Below are positions 37,048 to 64,000 of a stretch of DNA of 64,000 nucleotides, piece by piece. Under the pieces are notes generated by a model, which was not told the origin of the DNA, did no database searches, and saw only the letters and a program-made list of their open reading frames with translations. Position numbers and translations under genes: made by a program. How positions within the stretch are numbered: position 1 is the stretch's first letter; each line of letters starts with the position of its first letter. The DNA comes from Gadus chalcogrammus (Eukaryota; Chordata; Actinopteri; Gadiformes; Gadidae), in assembly GCF_026213295.1 (NCBI RefSeq), contig NC_079421.1, positions 16,470,209-16,534,208 of the forward strand, read 5' to 3'.

Positions 37048-37693
37048 TTGATTTTAGTTCATTGAGTTTTCCCGGTGAACATTAATTCTAATATGCCATT
37101 ACACGTTTGCTAAAACGATTATATTGTTTATGATTAAAACATGTAGGCTTTGTTTGGCAATAGCCGGTTTATTACGTTAACTTATAACTAAACTATAGCT
37201 TTATTGTCCCGACGCAGAGAAGCGTTAACTTATCGTGTAATATCGTGAGCACGACGTTATCGTAATGAACTTACATTGTTTTATAATATATAATATCATT
37301 CTAACGATTCGACATGCATGTAGTTAGTTACTGTAAAATGAACACTAAGGTAACAACATCTTGTACAAGTAATACAGGATAGGAATACTGCAGCGTGTGT
37401 GTGTAAAAAAATACACTCCATGGATAGGACTTTAATAAACTCACCTTGTGTCTGTACCTAATTCACGTAGCTAGCAAGAAATGTGATTCATTTTGCCAAT
37501 TAAAACACAAATAACTTACCTATTCGGTTGTTTTGTCACATGTCGAGGTCTCAGTTGTAGACACGTCTTGTGCCGTGCAATGTGAGGAGTACAAGCAATT
37601 AAACCTGACTAGTTTGAAAAGTATTGATGTAGTTTAACATTACCGTTTTTATTATAAGAAGTCCGCAGGATTTATGGGTCAACCGAGGGAAAC

Positions 37694-37709
37694 AGCGCCA
37701 CCTTGTGAC
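37694..37709 (-). promoter_or_regulatory. CTCF-like motif, minus orientation
   Basis: CAGCGCCACCTTGTGA, starting near 37694, resembles a reverse-oriented CTCF core. It sits between the tRNA gene and the cstf2 start. Match by eye only. Confidence 0.35.
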
Positions 37710-37834
37710 GCATTCGACTTCATAACCACGTTGCCCTGTCCACATTGTGCAATGCAAAGGCACTGTTCTAATGTAACTCAACATTGAAACGTATTGTTTT
37801 GGTGGTCATTCACTGATGGATTAGCAGTATAGAT

Positions 37835-37955
37835 TTATAGCTGTGTATTGCGTTTTGAGTTTTTCTCAGCGTCCATTGTCGACAAACGTGAAAACGGAAA
37901 TTGATTTGATTTGCATTCTTCCCTTCCTTGTGTTGCACTTGTTTTTGTCCCCAAA
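37835..37955 (+). promoter_or_regulatory. cstf2 promoter / 5' UTR
   Basis: There is no TATA box at a fitting distance. The sequence turns CpG-rich from about 37,860 through exon 1 (CGGCTGCAGTCGCCGCCGCGG), as expected of a housekeeping promoter. The ATG at 37956 has A at -3 and G at +4. The transcription start was not resolved. Confidence 0.4.
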
Positions 37956-47652
<9,697 letters not shown>

Positions 47653-48185
47653 CCTCCTCGCACTGACAAAGTGCTGTGAGTATATTGGGACCTTTTACCA
47701 AGCTCATATTTCCCTTAGTGGTACCCGGCATTGCTCCCCTACATGTGTACCAATGGGTACTCCCTCTGATCTCATGCCCTGCCTCAGCCGGTCTTTAATG
47801 TAGCCTTAACGCTGTGTTACTCATACTTCTGTCTCGTCTCGTTACATATTCTTTTCTTTTATTTCTCAGGCTTCTTAAAAGGTGTCGTCTCTGTGTCAGT
47901 GATGTTTAACCGGTCTGAAGACGGTTGCTTATGCCAGATCGGCTGCATTTTATATATATTTTTTTGTTTGGGTCCTTTGATTTTATAGGTATTTTTTGGA
48001 GCCAGGACGGAGATTTGGCAGTTTGTGGACTATGACATGTGGGACGGCTGAACAAAACTCAGTTGGCACTATCCTGCCATGGTCACTCTTTTCAAGTCCT
48101 ATTTTTCTCCTCTTCAATGCTGTATAAACTTTGTTTTAATTTCTGTTCATCAATAAAAACTGAAAAATAAACTTGATCCTAAACT
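47653..48185 (+). terminator. cstf2 3' UTR with probable intron, and poly(A) signals
   Basis: Twenty-odd bases after the stop is a consensus donor (GCT|GTGAGT, about 47677). A strong acceptor (TTTTATTTCTCAG) ends at about 47869, so the 3' UTR is probably spliced. Because the junction is less than 50 bases past the stop, it should not trigger nonsense-mediated decay. AATAAA signals lie at 48152-48157 and 48166-48171. Confidence 0.6.
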
Positions 48186-48425
48186 GTCTTTTGTATTGGT
48201 ATGAATCAAATAGATCGTTTTATTACTTTCACCACAAAGTGTGATGGTGGTTCCAGGCAGTGTGTGCGTGTGTGTGTGACAATGACGCCATTGCTGCGTG
48301 ACAGCTCGTAAGCACTTTGGACCGGTTTCGTTATCGCACAAGGAAATCCCTGTGATTGAGCAGAAATATAATAAGCCATTGTTTCTTTGACAAAGGTGGG
48401 GAATGTCAAATTAATATGAAAGATA

Positions 48426-49124
48426 TTTATTAAAACATTCTAAACACAAGGCTGTTACAGTACATTTTTAAGCATGTTATGTATAAGACACACTGATTCA
48501 TTAGAGATTTAATGAAATAGGTGAGGTTATGTTTAAGAATGGCAAGTAGAAGAAAAATAAAATTCAGTACATTAAGACATCCGTGTCAAGGTAATTCATC
48601 AGGTAATAAAGGTCAATCATGTATTTGGTAACAGCCAGTTCCCCTTTCAATATTCTCCTTAACTACTGCAGTGCCCATTCATAACATGCATTTTTGGAAC
48701 AATCGATTGCCTGGCTAGGGCTGCTTGCGGCTTTATCAAGAACCACCCAACTTCACACTCGACATTGCACTTCCTTGCATCCCCAGCATTACACTTTCCA
48801 AGCGTAAAGTTGAACGGTTGAGAATTGAAGGAAAGATATGCATACAGTTTTACATTTGACTGGAGTTTGACTAACCAGCCATGATTCACACCAATGTAAC
48901 TGGAAGGAACTGGCCCTTGCCCCGAGCCATCCAGGAACTTCCAATCCAACCCAAAGCTTTTGTTATAGAAACTAGTTTGTTTTAGTTACTATCAGTTCAG
49001 GTCTGTGGATAGAGGCAGGATCCAAAATGGTTGCATGTGAGGATGGTTCTTCAGGTCTGATAGATATTCAGGCCTTCATCGTTCGGTGCCTTGACGGTCA
49101 TCACTCACCAAGGGGAACCCACGT
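48426..49124 (-). terminator. nox1 3' UTR and poly(A) signal
   Basis: An AATAAA complement at 48431-48426 ends about 700 bases of minus-strand 3' UTR after the nox1 stop codon (49127-49125). The site is only about 250 bases from the opposing cstf2 poly(A) site. Confidence 0.5.
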
Positions 49125-54447
<5,323 letters not shown>

Positions 54448-54660
54448 ATTGCTGAATCTGTGCCAACGCTTCAATGATCACATCTTAAACCGACCTCAAG
54501 TTATTATAAACACCTGCCTGAACTCCTCCTACTCACCACGTTGGGCCGGACAAAAGGAAGCGCACATAACATAGACCCGTTCCATGAGTCACGTCACAGA
54601 GAAGAGAGTTTCAACACTCCATTATTCCTGGACTGGGGTTGATCGAGAGGAATGAGGAAA
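54448..54660 (-). promoter_or_regulatory. nox1 5' UTR / promoter candidate
   Basis: Directly upstream of the nox1 ATG is a compact region with a consensus AP-1 site (TGAGTCA, 54585-54591). It overlaps a CRE-like CACGTCAC (54590-54597), 140 bases before the start codon. No TATA box was recognised. Mammalian NOX1 is an inducible gene; AP-1 control here is an inference from the motif. Confidence 0.35.
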
Positions 54661-55399
54661 CAACCTTTACCGTGCACCTACTCCTCTAGATAGCCTAAAA
54701 GGAAATAAACGTGTTCCCACAAACACACAGAAAGACAGGCAGACAGACACATACACACACAGACACATATACAGACGGACAGAAACATACACACATATGA
54801 ACCTTTAGATTTTGAGAACACAATGCATCAGAGTTATAAAAAACTCATTGAAGTCGTAAAGTCAATTTAAAAAAGAAAGTACTGCTCTCTAGAGTTAGGG
54901 TTTGTTCTTCACCATGCTGTTGGTGAAACTTTTTTGATGCGTTTGAAGTTTGAAAATGTAATCTGTCCTAGGAATCCATTGTATTTGCGGCCCTATGCCT
55001 TTGCTTTACAACCAATCCTCACATTCACAAATTGATTGCTTACAACACATCTGCAAATGTAGGTATCTTAGACCTGCACCATGTAGGTTTTAACATTAGC
55101 AGCCTCTAGTGGCTTGACTTGTAGCTACATTTATAGTAGAGCAGCCTCTTTCACGGAGGCCATATGGTATAAAGATGGTCCTCGTGCGGTCAGAGAGAGT
55201 AATAAAGTGTTGGTAAACTATTTGTTTTTTTAAATTAAGCTAAAGATCCCTAACATGTTTCTGTCTTTCAACATAGTAAAATACTTGCAAGAGTGGCAAT
55301 GTTGGTCAGTATGGTCGACGTGATGACAACTCAATAAGTGGATATGTCGAGTTCCATATACAGATTACTGTTATTGTCTACCAGGGTAGATGTCTGTGG

Positions 55400-55510
<111 letters not shown>

Positions 55511-57176
55511 TGTGTGAGTGGTTCATCTCCAAAGTCTACCACTGCATGGACCAGTAGCTGAGCTGGGCCGATGCTCAGCCTCTCCGCAGGGAGCGGTTTG
55601 AGGACCTGGCCTGTAAACCATGAGGGGGAACCCTCCCATCGGCTGCACTGTTCCAGGAACGCCTTTGTTTATTACAGCGACGTCATAGGGTGGACTGTAT
55701 GATGACCTCACCATTGGGCAGTGGTCCAACCGGAACACAGATTGCAAAATTGGCCAGACCAATAGGCAATCTTTTGGTTGATGCTGGACATCTGGGAAGC
55801 CAAAGAGAACTGTACGGTCATGTTTCTGAATAAAGGGCAGGCGGTGGGCATACCCCACCCTTTTTCCATTCAAATGAACAAAAGAGATACACACATTTTG
55901 TGTCTGTAAATATGATCAACTATCAAATTCAAAGTATTTGAAATATGCTTAAGCAGCACTGCTAAAAAGATGACGTAAAGGCACACATTGATATGACATG
56001 AAACATGACCTGAAGGTCACCATGTCATCATTGTAGGTCCCTTGAATGGGATGCAGGGAAGACAAACAACAGTGGAGAAACATAACAGTGTGTTTCGTGC
56101 TTATACCTCGGTGGACTTCGTTTGAAAGAGATTGTGAGTGCTTGTTAACTTTCCTGCCTGCCAGGAAAACTCAACCTTCAAGTTCAAAGCTCTGAAGCAG
56201 ATTCGATAGATCCTGAGGCAGACGCCAGATTGTCTTACAGGTTGTTACTGGTAGGCTCCTGGGATTGGATATATTTGAACAAGAGAACTAAAGGGAATTG
56301 CATGCTTATGTTCGCAGTTCGTGAAGTAAACTAACTTCTGTGTTGGTTTATATGGCAAGTGATTACATCATCTCCTATCGGTTTTCTTAGATTGCGAGTA
56401 GGCCCATTACAATTTTAAGGTTTATCGTTATGACTAATATTGCTGTTGGGAGCCACATCAGCTAATTAATCGTTATTTTATCAATTTTACTGTGGAGTTT
56501 TAGCAGTGGATTCTGTGTTGTTTTGTTCGGGTTGTATAGTGTTTAGTGCTAATATCAGTAGGATGTTAGGGATTAAAAAGAAAGATAAGGGTTTCAACCG
56601 TTGTATCCTCTGGTCTTTATTTGAGACATTGTACACTAGAGAAGTGTCAATAAACTAAGTAGGCTACTTGATCCACATCACCTCAATGTAGGAGAAGTGC
56701 TCCAAACGTAATGTTGTTCATCTCTTTTTCAACACGATGCATAATGATTTGTTTTCTGTGCAATCCTATCAAATCAATAAACAGAACTTCAGATGGTTAA
56801 CCATGAAAGAAAATGCAATGAAATATATAAAATAAAACGCGCAATACAATAAGTCTACAGAAGTTTATGCGTTTCTATGGGTTAAATGAAGAAAACAAAT
56901 ATATAGTTTGTACGTTAAATACGATTTGTACTTTAAAGATACATTTTAATTCATATAAACTGATTAAAAGTAGATAATTAAATGTATTTGAAGTGTAGAC
57001 CATGTGTGTACTTTTCCTCTGCAACATAACTTGTTGTCTCAGTGCCAGCCCCGAGGATATGAAATGAGACACTATTGTTCAACACTAGCGTTCGCAAAGA
57101 ATTGAGTTTCAAGGTGATAGCCACTTCTTGCATACAATTCTGATGTCTAGGGAATTCCATAATTTGTTGCTCATCA

Positions 57177-57178
<2 letters not shown>

Positions 57179-57233
<55 letters not shown>
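57179..57233. repeat. (GT)n microsatellite
   Basis: About 27 GT units about 260 bases beyond the presumed end of the xkrx 3' UTR. Confidence 0.95.
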
Positions 57234-57234
<1 letters not shown>

Positions 57235-57339
57235 TGGCGATGGGGGATTCTGGTGCGCATGGTGATTGCAAAAGTGCAATTTGTTTTCAAGTCAGAATGC
57301 TGTTCAATATTTCCAAATGTTCAAATTCAGACGTCTTGA

Positions 57340-57440
57340 TTTTCAGATGTTTTGAATGTTTCAAATAAAGCATGATGTTTGGAATCAGAAGGATGTTTTG
57401 AGGTTTTCAAATTAAGCATGATGTTTGGATGTTTTGAAGC
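57340..57440. repeat. Tandem duplication of about 50 bp
   Basis: Two diverged copies share GATGTTTTGA..TTTCAAAT(A/T)AAGCATGATGTTTGGA, starting near 57,346 and 57,392. A short direct repeat without further copies. Confidence 0.6.
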
Positions 57441-57495
57441 ACTTCAACACAAAAACATCCTGTGATGGGAGCCAGAGGTGTGTGTTAAGACAGAG

Positions 57496-58495
57496 TTTAT
57501 TTAATTGGAGATTCAAGTAGACTACACATAGCAGAGGTCAAGGCACTGATGCTTACGATCAAGACATGAAAAATAACAGCATTACCTACGTACCAATACA
57601 CATAAGATAGCTTTACTCCATAACAAGAATTTGTAATAGCAGTGTTCACCTACACGTCTTCTATAGTTCATTCGGTTAAAATCTTTTATTGGTAGCACGG
57701 CAACACTTTAGAGATTGACCCATGTGCAAAGGCAAAACTGATCAGGCAAACCTAGGTTAAAAAAAGCCTTGCTTTTCATAAATAGGAGTTAGTAGCATCG
57801 GTACGTAAACTTTAGGTTGACCTTTTTCTTGTCTCCTTTCTTTTTAATCAGGGGGTTTGATGGTGCAGCTTCATATTCAGTGATGGACGCAACGTAAATG
57901 TGCTGTAAAGAATCTTTTATAAAACATAATACAATAAAATAATGGAAACACCCCCTCCCCCCCCCCTAAAGGCTTGAGCCACTTGGACCTAAGCCAACAC
58001 ACCTGGTTCCCTCTTCCTGGCCTGTTGCAGCAAATGCCCTCAAAGTAATCTTTGTGCACCGCCGACCCAACACTCAACACATGACATTCTTTCGAGCGCC
58101 TTGCACTCCCGGTGCCACGGCGATCTTGACTGCTTCGGTAAATGAGTGGTGAGCTCTGCGTTTCGTCCGACGGCACCCTAGCTTGCGAAACCGGAGAACA
58201 TAGTCTGAGTCGTTTGACCAACACGGCTCCTCTGACTCGAGGCCTAAAGTCCACGGTGAACAACCCCTTCCTCGTTCCAACCACCCACCATCAGTAAAAT
58301 CAGTGTGCTCCACTCCGTTTGAAAACAGGTCGGTGTAGCTGCATCGACTTCCATCATGCAAAGTAACTAACAGCATGTCCCCCCGATGTGCATTCACTCC
58401 TAGGCGTCGTCCCACCGTCTATAGGTCCTTTCACGGTTTATAAAAGGTCCTTTCGTGTCAGATACCTCCTCCCTGAACCCTGGCCCTCGTCCTCA
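57496..58495 (-). terminator. xkrx 3' UTR and poly(A) signal
   Basis: One kilobase after the minus-strand stop codon (58498-58496) there is an AATAAA complement at 57501-57496, followed on the minus strand by GT/CA-rich sequence. Open frames within 57,877-58,415 show no family similarity and are read as UTR. Confidence 0.45.
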
Positions 58496-60417
<1,922 letters not shown>

Positions 60418-63400
60418 CTGGGGTCGACATGGAGAAGGGAGCAGGTTTAGAGATGCTTGGGGAGGGTATATATTTTGACCCAGAGGGGGGCAGCAGCACA
60501 CTATCACTCTTCATATTTCAGCTCAAGCAGAAAAGTGTGCAGATAACTTGCGTGTGTTGTAAGTCATATAAGGAGAATGTTTAGTGACTGGATGAAATGA
60601 TGACCAAACTGATGACCTGATTCATGTGTAACATTACAGTTGGCAAAATCGATCTATCCGTCTGTTTGGACAAGTAACCCCATAGTATATAATTATATAA
60701 TATAATTGCCTTCTTGATTTTGGTTTTTAATACAGGAACTAGTACTTCAGTTAAAGTTCTCCATTAGCCATTATACTCATGTAGATGTTCTTGATATTTT
60801 AATATACTTTGGTACAAAGAATAAAAACTATTTGGTGGTGCGGAGACATGTTGTCATAGTGACCAAGATCGGTTTGGCTTAAAGTGACTCATGTTTCAAA
60901 CTGAATATTCACCGGCGGTAAATAACGCGTAGTTATCCAAATAGGGGTTTGTCCCAAAACAAATGAAAGTGGCCTGTCGAAATTTCTACAAGCTGCAATG
61001 CTGTTATCTCTAAATATGTCGGGCAACATTAGCATTCGCAACACCATGAGCATATTTTAGTACTTTAACTAATTGTGTAATTTCTTGAAAAACAAGTTAT
61101 TCTAGTTTGTGCACAACACAAGTATGTGCACAACACACGTATTTCAGGAAACTCTTCTGCATCTGTGTCTGCAGGGGATTGTGTAAAAAGAGGCTCTCCA
61201 GTTCTACACTTCTATACAAGATTCAATGGCAAGGAACAACACCAACATATTGTTTTATGGTTGTACTGTTAACAGACGATGGACAAGCTCATTTTTAAGT
61301 TTGTATTGGCTTGAGGTTTACAAAGTATATCAGAGTTATGTTGTCAGGACTGTGTATCACAGACTGTTACTGGCCGTTTATAAAACTCTTGAGAAATGGT
61401 CTTCAGTATCTGTGTTCATTAGATATGATGACCCAGGCATATAATGGTTTGTATGGTTTTTATCCCCCCGCCCCCCCAAATACCAGACCCTGAAAATATT
61501 TCCAACATGTATACTGGGCCTAAAGGTTGAGGAACCCTGGACTAAATAACGGAATGAGTGTGAAAATCCACTAGAGGGCAGTAAAGGGCAATGAAACAGA
61601 ATGAACAGTGTTGGGTCTAAATAAGGCAAGACGTGGCTACATTTTCAGTCACAAGGTGAATGTAATGACCGTTTACCGTCAAAGAGAACATTGCTTTGGT
61701 CATCAAAAGACTTAAAATTCATAAATTGTCTCCTCCCTTACTCCCCTAACTTCTGCATTTCTTGTTTCGTTATCATGCCATTTGCCACCATCTGACATAT
61801 CTAAAAAGCTCATGATTTAGAAATAATAATAGCGTTATCCCATTTTTAAGCCATCCAATGGTTCTGGCTTTGATGTGATTCAGTGAGAACTCATTTATTA
61901 AGTGCAGGTTTCTTTAGAGCAGCTGTTCTTTGTAACACAGGCCACAGCCCGTGTGGATTCCCCAACCCAACACTAGAAGTAACAGAACAGTTCTGGAATG
62001 TTGTCCGTCTCTCCAAACAAGCTGCGGATCCAAGTTTGGACATAGTGGGTCCCTCATGCTATCGCAGTTGCCAACAGCTCAGCCGCCATACTGCTGACAT
62101 TCAAAGTTCAGACTCAGCCGTCAGCCATTTTCAGTCTGTGTTATTTCAGCTGTCGCTTGGTGGACCCTTTCCCTGAGCTGGGAACCTGGAGAGCATACGC
62201 TGAATCACAAAAACACCTCCACAAACACACCGTTCCGAGGAAACAAGACACTGCTCTTATCTACCAAGTTTGGAGGCATAATAGAATAGTCTGCAAGCTT
62301 CATAAATATGTTGATGCGACAGTCAGAGTGATAAGTATCCCGTGCTTGGGGTAGTTATAGTGTTGTACTGTACTGCACAGTTATATAAGGGAGGATGAGC
62401 ATAAGACTGATTCACTGCCCATTATCTTTCATGGAAACTGATCAAGAATGAGGATCTAGCTACGCTGAGTGTACCCAACGTGGATTCCTGATCGTGCGTG
62501 AGTGCTTATGACGTGAAATCACCCTCTGAAGAAAAAATAAAAAAATAATTCGGAGGCCAGGCGAACAGATCAATATGGGAAAGCATTCAGTGCACTCTAA
62601 AATGAGACCGACAAGAGGCTGTCATAGAAGAATCTCAGTACGTGTCTGCACTGAATTCAGAAAACACAGATGCTATCACGCAGTACACATGGTGCAAAAT
62701 TATCTCGTACAACTGGCACAGTAGCAAACGTTCTTTACGACTATTTACCATTTCGACAACAAGCCATTATTACACCCAAGCGACTTGCATGGGACTGGGT
62801 GAGGGCATTCGATCAACGATGCCTGCGATTAGAGTACCATTATTGCTCCTACGAGCAGATGCATAAGAATGTGTCGAGGCCGAGGGGCAGACAGTCAAAC
62901 AAATAAGACAGTGAGCAAACATCAAGCAACAGATACAGTGCAAACAGTCAAAAGAAGGTGCAGCCACTAAGGTAATGCTGTAGTATAATAAGCTGAGGGT
63001 ATCGGGATTCAAGCACACGCCCTTTAGGCTGGGAGTCACACACCCTAGCCCCTCAACTATCAATCCCGCATACAGTAATAAAGCATAATCGTCTGGGTAG
63101 TAAAATGTTAATCATTTTGAATATCCTCCTTTGAATTGAATAACCCGTTTGCTATAGACTTGCATCAAACTCTTAAATCCGTAGAGGGGCTTTCAACTAA
63201 AACTTGCAAAACTTTTCTCTTTTTAGGGAAGAGATAAACCCATTGTTAGGTCTAATTATACTACTTCATCTCTGCAAGCTGAGACTAGAGCAGTAATATG
63301 TGGTGTGCCATTTGGTAGCTAGTGTCCCCCCCTGCCTTGTCAATCCGGTATCCTGCTCCTGAGAGAACAAGTCCTGACCCGTTTTGACCGAAGACATCAC

Positions 63401-64000
63401 CTAGCTATGCCCCATGCACTCCCAGGGCATGGGGAGAATCAACAAACAAATCGTAAACAAATCAACACTTCCATGCCAGTACAAGGGGGATCGTAAGGGA
63501 AGCAAAGAAAAAGCTAGCTCAGTAAATGAACCAAGGAGTACTGAGACATTTGTGAACCAAGTAAAATACAGAAAAATACTAGGGTTAAAAAAAGCAATGT
63601 TATTTGCTTTGCTCAGGAGACATCCGCCTGTGAAGCAATCAGCCATTGATAACATATCCTGTGGCCAAATTGGATCATCTACTAGACAATAGCCAGAGTA
63701 TATTACCGGCAATGACCTCATACCCATGATCAACAGGAAAGCTACCAGTAGAAAAATTAAATAAAGTGCATTATCTTGCAGGTCAGCTCCTGCCTTAGAT
63801 TTGATGTTATTATTGTCTCTGCTCATCTCTTGAGGCATCTCAATCAAAAGTATTTTAAAATGGAAGCTTGCACAGTATATCCTAAAACCAATCATACATT
63901 GGTAAAACTGAACAGGTCATCGAACTACGTCACTACCCGGTTCGATTAACATTGTGTGACAGGCTTCCTGTCTGGGGGGTTGACCTCAACATCTAGCTAC
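60418..64000 (-). other. xkrx first intron (presumed), no exon recognised
   Basis: The missing first coding exon of xkrx was not found in these 3.6 kb, so it probably lies beyond the right edge. Visible: a CTCF-like core CCACTAGAGGGCAGTA at 61568-61583 (plus orientation), a hAT-end-like GGTTGAGGAACCCTGG at about 61,527-61,542, and unique AT-rich sequence. A hydrophobic minus-strand open frame at 63,401-63,895 resembles no family I know and has no supporting splice sites. Confidence 0.4.
61568..61583 (+). promoter_or_regulatory. CTCF-like motif, plus orientation
   Basis: CCACTAGAGGGCAGTA is close to the vertebrate CTCF consensus. It lies in presumed xkrx intron 1. By-eye match only; such motifs are also carried by some repeats. 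Confidence 0.45.

Noticed and set aside
63401..63895. 164-aa hydrophobic minus-strand frame, considered as the first xkrx exon
   Set aside because: It lacks the conserved XK-family N-terminal pattern and no donor of the required phase follows. Left unassigned.

Overview
The window is nuclear DNA of a ray-finned fish. The genes have many short GT-AG introns, vertebrate exon phases and teleost-type interspersed repeats. Long dinucleotide repeats are unusually dense: about ten (TG)n/(CA)n tracts of 50-135 bp, many inside introns. That density recalls cod-like (gadid) genomes, but the species is an inference only.

Layout, left to right. (1) 0.9-2.8 kb, plus strand: a TATA-driven mid1ip1-type gene (Spot14/MIG12 family lipogenic regulator) with one coding exon. 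(2) 2.8-9.95 kb: gene-free, two long (TG)n tracts. (3) 9.97-22.7 kb, minus strand: most of bcorl1, the BCL6-corepressor-like subunit of the variant Polycomb complex PRC1.1. I rebuilt the large middle exon, the basic tail, the ankyrin repeats and the PUFD domain from splice sites; the N-terminal exons were not found. (4) 22.7-36.9 kb: mostly AT-rich, unresolved 5' part of bcorl1 and intergenic DNA with foldback and interspersed repeats. (5) 36,975-37,047: an intact tRNA-Val(TAC). (6) 37.9-48.2 kb, plus: cstf2 (CstF-64, mRNA 3'-end cleavage factor), 13 coding exons, 493 aa. (7) 48.4-54.6 kb, minus: nox1 (superoxide-generating NADPH oxidase), 13 coding exons, 565 aa, tail to tail with cstf2. (8) 57.5-64 kb, minus: the last two coding exons of an XK-related membrane protein, best called xkrx; its first coding exon appears to lie beyond the right edge.

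In mammals CSTF2-NOX1-XKRX are neighbours on Xq22, and BCORL1 and MID1IP1 are also X-linked, so this is a fish counterpart of a conserved X-linked block. The genes do not form one pathway. They cover lipogenesis control, Polycomb repression, mRNA 3'-end formation, ROS production and a membrane scramblase-like protein. I found no viral, prokaryotic or CRISPR-like system. The unusual content is structural: an inverted duplication of a bcorl1 exon/intron junction, long UG or CA repeats next to splice sites in cstf2, nox1 and xkrx, a broken LINE antisense in a nox1 intron, and a complete palindromic MITE in bcorl1.
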